Source: Bacillota bacterium (lineage in GTDB: Bacteria > Bacillota > UBA4882 > UBA8346). Taken from it: a stretch of DNA of 64,000 nt. The DNA lies in assembly GCA_023429995.1 (NCBI GenBank), contig JAEZCE010000035.1, positions 124,001 to 188,000 of the forward strand, in the 5' to 3' direction. The notes under the pieces were generated by a model. It was not told the DNA's origin. It searched no databases and was given only the letters and a program-made list of their open reading frames with translations. Both the position numbers and the translations under genes were made by a program. Shown here in pieces: positions 59,872-64,000 of the stretch. Within the stretch, counting starts at the first letter, position 1. Every line of letters begins with the position of its first letter.

Positions 59872-60798
59872 TTGGGAGAGCTCCGTTGTGATGGTGTTTT
59901 ATATGAAGTGGGAGTCGATATCGGCGGGACGAAAGTTTTCGTGGTAATCGCCGACGATGACGGCAATATCGTTTTTAAAGAGAAAATCAAAACCTCTCCG
60001 GATGTTCAAAAAATCATCGCCTCCATTGACAGTTTTCTTCAAGACATGAAAATTCCTTTCCCAAAATTAAAGGGAATTGGCATTGGTGTTCCCGGTGTGG
60101 TAAACAGTGAGAGCGGAATGGTATTGGATTCTCCCTCGTTAAAATGGCACGATCTTAACTTAAAAGAGGTATTCTCTAACCACTATCACGCTCCCGTTAT
60201 CGTTAAAAATGATGTAAATTTGGCGGTTTTAGGCGAAAGATATTTTGGTGGGAATGAAAGCGATAATATCTTTTACGTTGCGATTGGCACGGGAGTTGGA
60301 AGCGCAATTATCGCCAATGGCCGGATTGTCGAGGGAGCGGGATTTTCCGCAGGTGAAATTGGCTACTTTGTCGGCCGGAATGATGTAAGGCAGGGAAGAA
60401 TCAATAGTGCGTTGGAATTTGGGACTTTCGAACATAAAACTTCCGGAAGCGCCTTAACAGAAAAGGGTTTGAAATTCGGTTATTCCCCTCAGGAATTATT
60501 CATTCAATATCGCAAGCATAATCCGGAAGTTGAAACGATTATCGATGAATTTGTACTTGAGCTGTCCATCATGATTGCTAATGTGGTAAGCCTGTTAAAT
60601 CCTGAAATCGTGATCATCGGCGGCGGAGTTGCCGAGTCGATGGAGTGTGTCATTGATAAAATTCGTGTGCATGTTTCAAATTTTACACCGATACATACCA
60701 AAATCGAGTTATCAAAGTTAGGAGGTGAAGCGCAGGGATTGGGAGGTATAGCTTGTTTTTTACCAAATAAAAATATGAAATTGGAGGCAAAAAAATGA
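59872..60798 (+). CDS. ROK-family sugar kinase
   Basis: The 308-residue protein has the ATP-binding DIGGTK motif at the N-terminus, GVPGVVNS, the catalytic base Asp in VKNDVNLAVLGE, IGTGVGSAII and IIGGGVAES. Glucokinases of this family usually carry a zinc motif with several Cys; here that segment reads EIGYFVGRNDVRQG and lacks them, so the sugar may not be glucose. It starts at TTG 59872 after GGAGA. It overlaps the next gene by ATGA, so the two are coupled. Confidence 0.9.
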   Translation: MGELRCDGVLYEVGVDIGGTKVFVVIADDDGNIVFKEKIKTSPDVQKIIASIDSFLQDMKIPFPKLKGIGIGVPGVVNSESGMVLDSPSLKWHDLNLKEVFSNHYHAPVIVKNDVNLAVLGERYFGGNESDNIFYVAIGTGVGSAIIANGRIVEGAGFSAGEIGYFVGRNDVRQGRINSALEFGTFEHKTSGSALTEKGLKFGYSPQELFIQYRKHNPEVETIIDEFVLELSIMIANVVSLLNPEIVIIGGGVAESMECVIDKIRVHVSNFTPIHTKIELSKLGGEAQGLGGIACFLPNKNMKLEAKK

Positions 60799-62045
60799 AA
60801 CGTAACTTGAAATTCTTGGTTGTCTGTATGTTGGTAGCTCTTATTACGGGAAGTTTGGTTTTTGCCGGTGGTCCGGTAACGATTAACGCTCTTTTCATGA
60901 AACAAGCCGGTTATAGCGAAGCCGACACCAAAGCCGGCACTGCCGAGTTTGAAAAAGCAAATCCCAATATCAAAGTCCAGCTGACCTTTGTCGCCTATGA
61001 AGAACTGGAGCAAAAAATTATCACTTCCGCTCAGTCCGGAAGTTATGATGTAGTTTTGAGCGATGGGCCTTTTACGGCTAAATTCGCCCAAGCCGGTATT
61101 TTAAGAGAAGTTAAGTTGACGGCTGCCGAGCGGAAGGACATATTCCCGGGCGCGCTGGCATCATGCGTTTATAAAGGGAAAATTTGGGGATTGCCCTGGT
61201 TAAACGATTGCAAATACATGTTTTATAATAAAAGTATGCTAAAAAAGGCCGGTTTTTCAGAACCTCCCAAAACCATGACCGAACTATTGGCTCAAGCCAA
61301 AGTCATCAAGGAAAAGGGAATTGTTGAGCATCCGATTGTCTGGGACTGGGCCCAAGCCGAGGCTTTAATGTGCGATTATGTTCCATTGGCCACCATTTTC
61401 GGCGGCGGATTGGTGGACAAAGACGGTAAACCCACCATTACGGCGGCGGGCAATAAAAAAGCTTTGGATTTTATGGCCGGTTCAATTAAGGCGGGCCTTT
61501 CCAATCCTAAATCCACCGAATTTTTAGAGGATGATGTCAAAGGCACTTTTGAAAGCGGCAATGCAGCTTTCACGTTTAACTGGACTTATATGTACGCCGG
61601 AGCCAGAGACCCGAAAGAATCTAAATTGGCTCCCGATGACGTTGGGATCGCCGTAATTCCGGGTGAAGGAAAAGTGATAAGCGGCACCTGCAATGGCGGC
61701 CAACCTTTGGCCATATCCGCCGGGAGCAAACATCCCGCCGAAGCTCTAAAATATATGAAGTATTTGACATCCAAACAATTTCAAAAGAAATATTCATCCA
61801 ACGCTTTGCCAATCTGGATGTCCCTATACAGCGACCCGGTTGTAGTAGCTTCCAATCCGGCAGTCGTAAAAGTTGCCCAGGAACAATATAAATATTTTGT
61901 CAACCGGCCGATCGTTCCTTATTACGGCGAACTTTCAACATTTATGCAGGTGAGAATTCAGGAAGTATTATTGGGTAAAAAATCCAGTGCCGCAGCATTG
62001 AAAGAATGCCAGGACAAAGCGATGGAGCTGGCTAACAAAAAGTAA
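60795..62045 (+). CDS. Sugar ABC transporter binding protein
   Basis: The 416-residue protein is a family-1 extracellular solute-binding protein with a signal peptide (cut near VFAGGP; the Cys at residue 11 lies inside the hydrophobic core, not in a lipobox). Motifs include FEKANPNIKVQLTFVAYEELEQKI, YDVVLSDGPFTAKFAQAG and a C-terminal domain with AEALKYMKYL. It is followed by two MalF/MalG-type permeases. The sugar is unknown; maltose/cellobiose-like oligosaccharides are typical of the family. Confidence 0.92.
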   Translation: MKRNLKFLVVCMLVALITGSLVFAGGPVTINALFMKQAGYSEADTKAGTAEFEKANPNIKVQLTFVAYEELEQKIITSAQSGSYDVVLSDGPFTAKFAQAGILREVKLTAAERKDIFPGALASCVYKGKIWGLPWLNDCKYMFYNKSMLKKAGFSEPPKTMTELLAQAKVIKEKGIVEHPIVWDWAQAEALMCDYVPLATIFGGGLVDKDGKPTITAAGNKKALDFMAGSIKAGLSNPKSTEFLEDDVKGTFESGNAAFTFNWTYMYAGARDPKESKLAPDDVGIAVIPGEGKVISGTCNGGQPLAISAGSKHPAEALKYMKYLTSKQFQKKYSSNALPIWMSLYSDPVVVASNPAVVKVAQEQYKYFVNRPIVPYYGELSTFMQVRIQEVLLGKKSSAAALKECQDKAMELANKK

Positions 62046-62056
62046 TGATCCCCGGT

Positions 62057-62086
62057 GGCTGTCTCAAAATTAGTTTTGGGACAGCC
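62057..62086 (+). terminator. Attenuator-like hairpin between binding protein and permeases
   Basis: GGCTGTC-CAAAA/TTTTG-GACAGCC stem with a short loop. It would lower expression of the permeases relative to the binding protein, as in many sugar ABC operons. Confidence 0.65.
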
Positions 62087-62208
62087 CCAATATTATGGGA
62101 GTTTGGTTACTCCGGCATCGGGCCGGGACAAAAGAATGCGCGGACGAAGATTTCCAAAAAAATGGCTATCCGGTCTTAAATTTTTAGCTAAAAGTATTTT
62201 CGAAGCGG

Positions 62209-63174
62209 GTGAAATGGATGGCAGAACCAAAAGAAAAAAGTCTGGAGATTGAAATTCGGCCGAACAAATCACTTTTTAGGGGCAGAAAACTTACCGCGGG
62301 AGAAGGAAGATTTGCCTATCTTGTGATTGCGCCGGCTTTAATCTTGGTATTGGGAATTGTTATTTTTCCGATGATGGTGAACTTGGTTTACAGTTTAAAA
62401 AACATGGAATTGATCTCGGCCCACCGGGGAGAGTTTGTTTGGCTCGCCAATTATATCCAGGTATTATCTCACCGTGAATTCTGGGACGCCTTGGGACGAA
62501 CCGTTTATTTTACTGTGGTGTCGCTGACGATTGAGACTGGATTGGGACTTTTGATCGCCTTATTATTGAATGAAAAATTTTTTGGAGTCTCTTTTTTGCG
62601 GACCATTATTATTTTACCTTGGGCGGTCCCGGAGATTGTGACCGGAAGCATGTGGCGCTGGATCTACAACCCCCAATACGGGCTGTTGAATGCGGTTTTA
62701 ATGAAACTGCATTTGATTTCCTCTTATCAGTCGTGGTTGAGTGAGCCATTGATGGCCATGAATATGGTCATTTTTGCCGATGCTTGGAAAATGACGCCTT
62801 TGGCCGTGATTTTCTTCCTGGCGGCATTACAAATGATTAATAAGTCAAGTTATGAAGCGGCGATGGTTGACGGCGCAGGATCATTCAGACGCTTTTTTGT
62901 GCTCACCTTGCCCTATTTGAAGCCGACGTTTTTGGTGATTATTGTGATGCGGACCATGGAGAAATTTAAGGCTTTTGGGGTGTTTTACGCCATTACCCGG
63001 GGAGGTCCGGCGGATGGAACCATGGTTTTGACCTATACGGCCTTTAACAAAGCTTTCAGCAATCTCCAATATTCCATCGCGGCCACGTATGCTTATTTGA
63101 TTGCGATTATCATTGTCATATTAACGGTCTTTTATGTCAAAACTTTGAAAGGTGATGATGATCTCCGTGATTAG
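62209..63174 (+). CDS. Sugar ABC permease 1 (MalF/UgpA-type)
   Basis: The 321-residue membrane protein has six helices and the EAA loop EAAMVDGAGSFRRFFVLTLP for docking the ATPase. It is of the carbohydrate importer permease class. The start may be GTG 62209 or ATG 62218; the site AGCGGGTGA fits the latter slightly better. It overlaps the next permease by 17 bases. Confidence 0.9.
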   Translation: MKWMAEPKEKSLEIEIRPNKSLFRGRKLTAGEGRFAYLVIAPALILVLGIVIFPMMVNLVYSLKNMELISAHRGEFVWLANYIQVLSHREFWDALGRTVYFTVVSLTIETGLGLLIALLLNEKFFGVSFLRTIIILPWAVPEIVTGSMWRWIYNPQYGLLNAVLMKLHLISSYQSWLSEPLMAMNMVIFADAWKMTPLAVIFFLAALQMINKSSYEAAMVDGAGSFRRFFVLTLPYLKPTFLVIIVMRTMEKFKAFGVFYAITRGGPADGTMVLTYTAFNKAFSNLQYSIAATYAYLIAIIIVILTVFYVKTLKGDDDLRD

Positions 63175-64000
63175 TTCAATGAGAAAAAGCAAGCGTTTGA
63201 CATTGTTTCAGTATGGCAGCGCCATCGCCATTACCTTTTTTACGTTAGCTCCTTTTCTTTGGCTTTTTATTTCAAGCATATCTTACCGTAAAAATTTAAT
63301 GTCGGTTCCGTTGCAAATCATTCCGAAGGAAGTAACCTTTGAACGATATCATGATATTCTCATCAATCCCAACAATGATATGGCTCATACTTTTAAAATA
63401 GCCATGGGCAACAGTTTGGTGGTAGTTTTTTTCGTAACCATAGCGGCGCTGGTAGTGGGAACATTGGCTTCCTATGCTTTTGCCCGTTTAAAGTTCCGCT
63501 TTAAAAACCATCTAATGTACATGGTCCTTTTTACGTATATGTTGCCGCCGGTGGTTATCGTCATCCCCTTGTATTTGTTTCTAAGCAACTTGCAACTACT
63601 GGACAGCAAAACGGCTTTGGTTTTGTTGTATTTGTCGATGGCCATTCCCTTCGTGATCTGGGTGATGCAAAGTTACTTCGGCTCGGTGGCCCGCTCCTTC
63701 GAAGATTCGGCGTCGATTGACGGCTGTAACCGGCTGCAAACCCTGTGGTATATTTTTCTGCCCATTGCAAGGCCGGGGATCATCGCCACCGGTATTTTAG
63801 CCTTTTTAACCGCCTGGGATGAGTTTTTTTACGCGGTCATTTTTACCTCGACGCTGAACTCCAAGACCATTTCGGTGGCAATTGCCGAGTTTAGCGGGAA
63901 GAATACCATCGATTACGGAATGATCGCCACCGGAGGGATTATTGCCGCCTTACCGCCGTTGTTGATTACGTTTGTTTTCCAAAAATACATCGTTCAAGGC
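63158..64000 (+). CDS. Sugar ABC permease 2 (MalG/UgpE-type), 3' end outside the window
   Basis: From ATG 63158 (GAAAGGTG upstream) the frame is open to the last base, giving 281 residues with no stop in the window. It has six membrane helices, an N-terminal FTLAPFLWLFISSI, MLPPVVIVIPLYLF and the EAA loop SASIDGCNRLQTLWYIFLP. Few residues should be missing at the end. Together with the partner permease, binding protein and a shared MsmX-like ATPase encoded elsewhere it would form the importer; no dedicated ATPase gene is in view. Confidence 0.9.
   Translation, partial: MISVISSMRKSKRLTLFQYGSAIAITFFTLAPFLWLFISSISYRKNLMSVPLQIIPKEVTFERYHDILINPNNDMAHTFKIAMGNSLVVVFFVTIAALVVGTLASYAFARLKFRFKNHLMYMVLFTYMLPPVVIVIPLYLFLSNLQLLDSKTALVLLYLSMAIPFVIWVMQSYFGSVARSFEDSASIDGCNRLQTLWYIFLPIARPGIIATGILAFLTAWDEFFYAVIFTSTLNSKTISVAIAEFSGKNTIDYGMIATGGIIAALPPLLITFVFQKYIVQG

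Overview
The window looks like the chromosome of a spore-forming Firmicute that has an outer membrane. Firmicute and sporulation signs are a Spo0E-type phosphatase, a LysM-SleB-type spore-cortex-like hydrolase, a leucine T-box leader, a Bacillus-type LexA box, an AgrB/AgrD locus and small hydrophobic peptides like tiny spore membrane proteins. Outer-membrane signs are a TolC-family protein with its HlyD/ABC partners, a signal-peptide-bearing predicted beta-barrel ending in Phe, and three solute-binding proteins whose signal peptides lack a lipobox cysteine. The lineage (for example a Limnochordia/Hydrogenispora-like or other diderm Bacillota) is an inference; no rRNA gene is present.

Layout. 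1-3.3 kb: end of a prophage (tail proteins, tail collar fibre, holin, amidase). 3.3-6.6 kb: spo0E-like gene, Xre regulator, a pair of genes overlapping in two frames (possibly spanin-like), a YkuD-like enzyme and an array of palindromes. 6.8-7.2 kb: LexA-box-controlled microgenes. 7.4-12.7 kb: MIF-like protein, PAS-GGDEF-HD-GYP protein, polysaccharide deacetylase, tandem AdoMet-decarboxylase-like protein, NlpC/P60 peptidase. 13-21 kb: an accessory locus with two active AprX-like subtilases, one catalytically dead paralogue, a stand-alone subtilase propeptide, four small membrane peptides with a shared upstream architecture and two related proteins of about 54 residues. 21.4-26.3 kb: TetR-TolC-HlyD-ABC efflux operon. 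26.6-36.3 kb: a 16-unit TPR protein, SleB-like hydrolase, class A PBP, murI, and leuA under a T-box. 36.3-39.7 kb: an Agr-type peptide-signalling locus in which the sensor membrane domain and the kinase are separate genes, with a duplicated sensor and a decayed third copy. 39.9-47.5 kb: aminotransferase, tRNA-Leu with an integrase remnant, flavin reductase, zinc-ribbon protein, ADC-like protein, glucan phosphorylase and a repeat-rich intergenic region. 47.8-53.6 kb: DeoR-MFS-outer-membrane protein-Pgi-CPBP protease. 53.6-57.2 kb: polar amino acid ABC importer with two near-identical binding proteins and a PEGA-permease fusion. 57.5-64 kb: polyprenyl diphosphate synthase, then a ROK regulator, ROK kinase and sugar ABC importer running off the end.

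The two strongest candidates for undescribed systems are the subtilase/pseudosubtilase/free-propeptide/micropeptide locus (13-21 kb) and the split-sensor Agr locus (36.3-39.7 kb). A third candidate is the overlapping twin-frame gene at 4.8 kb. All functional statements come from reading motifs by eye; no database search was run.
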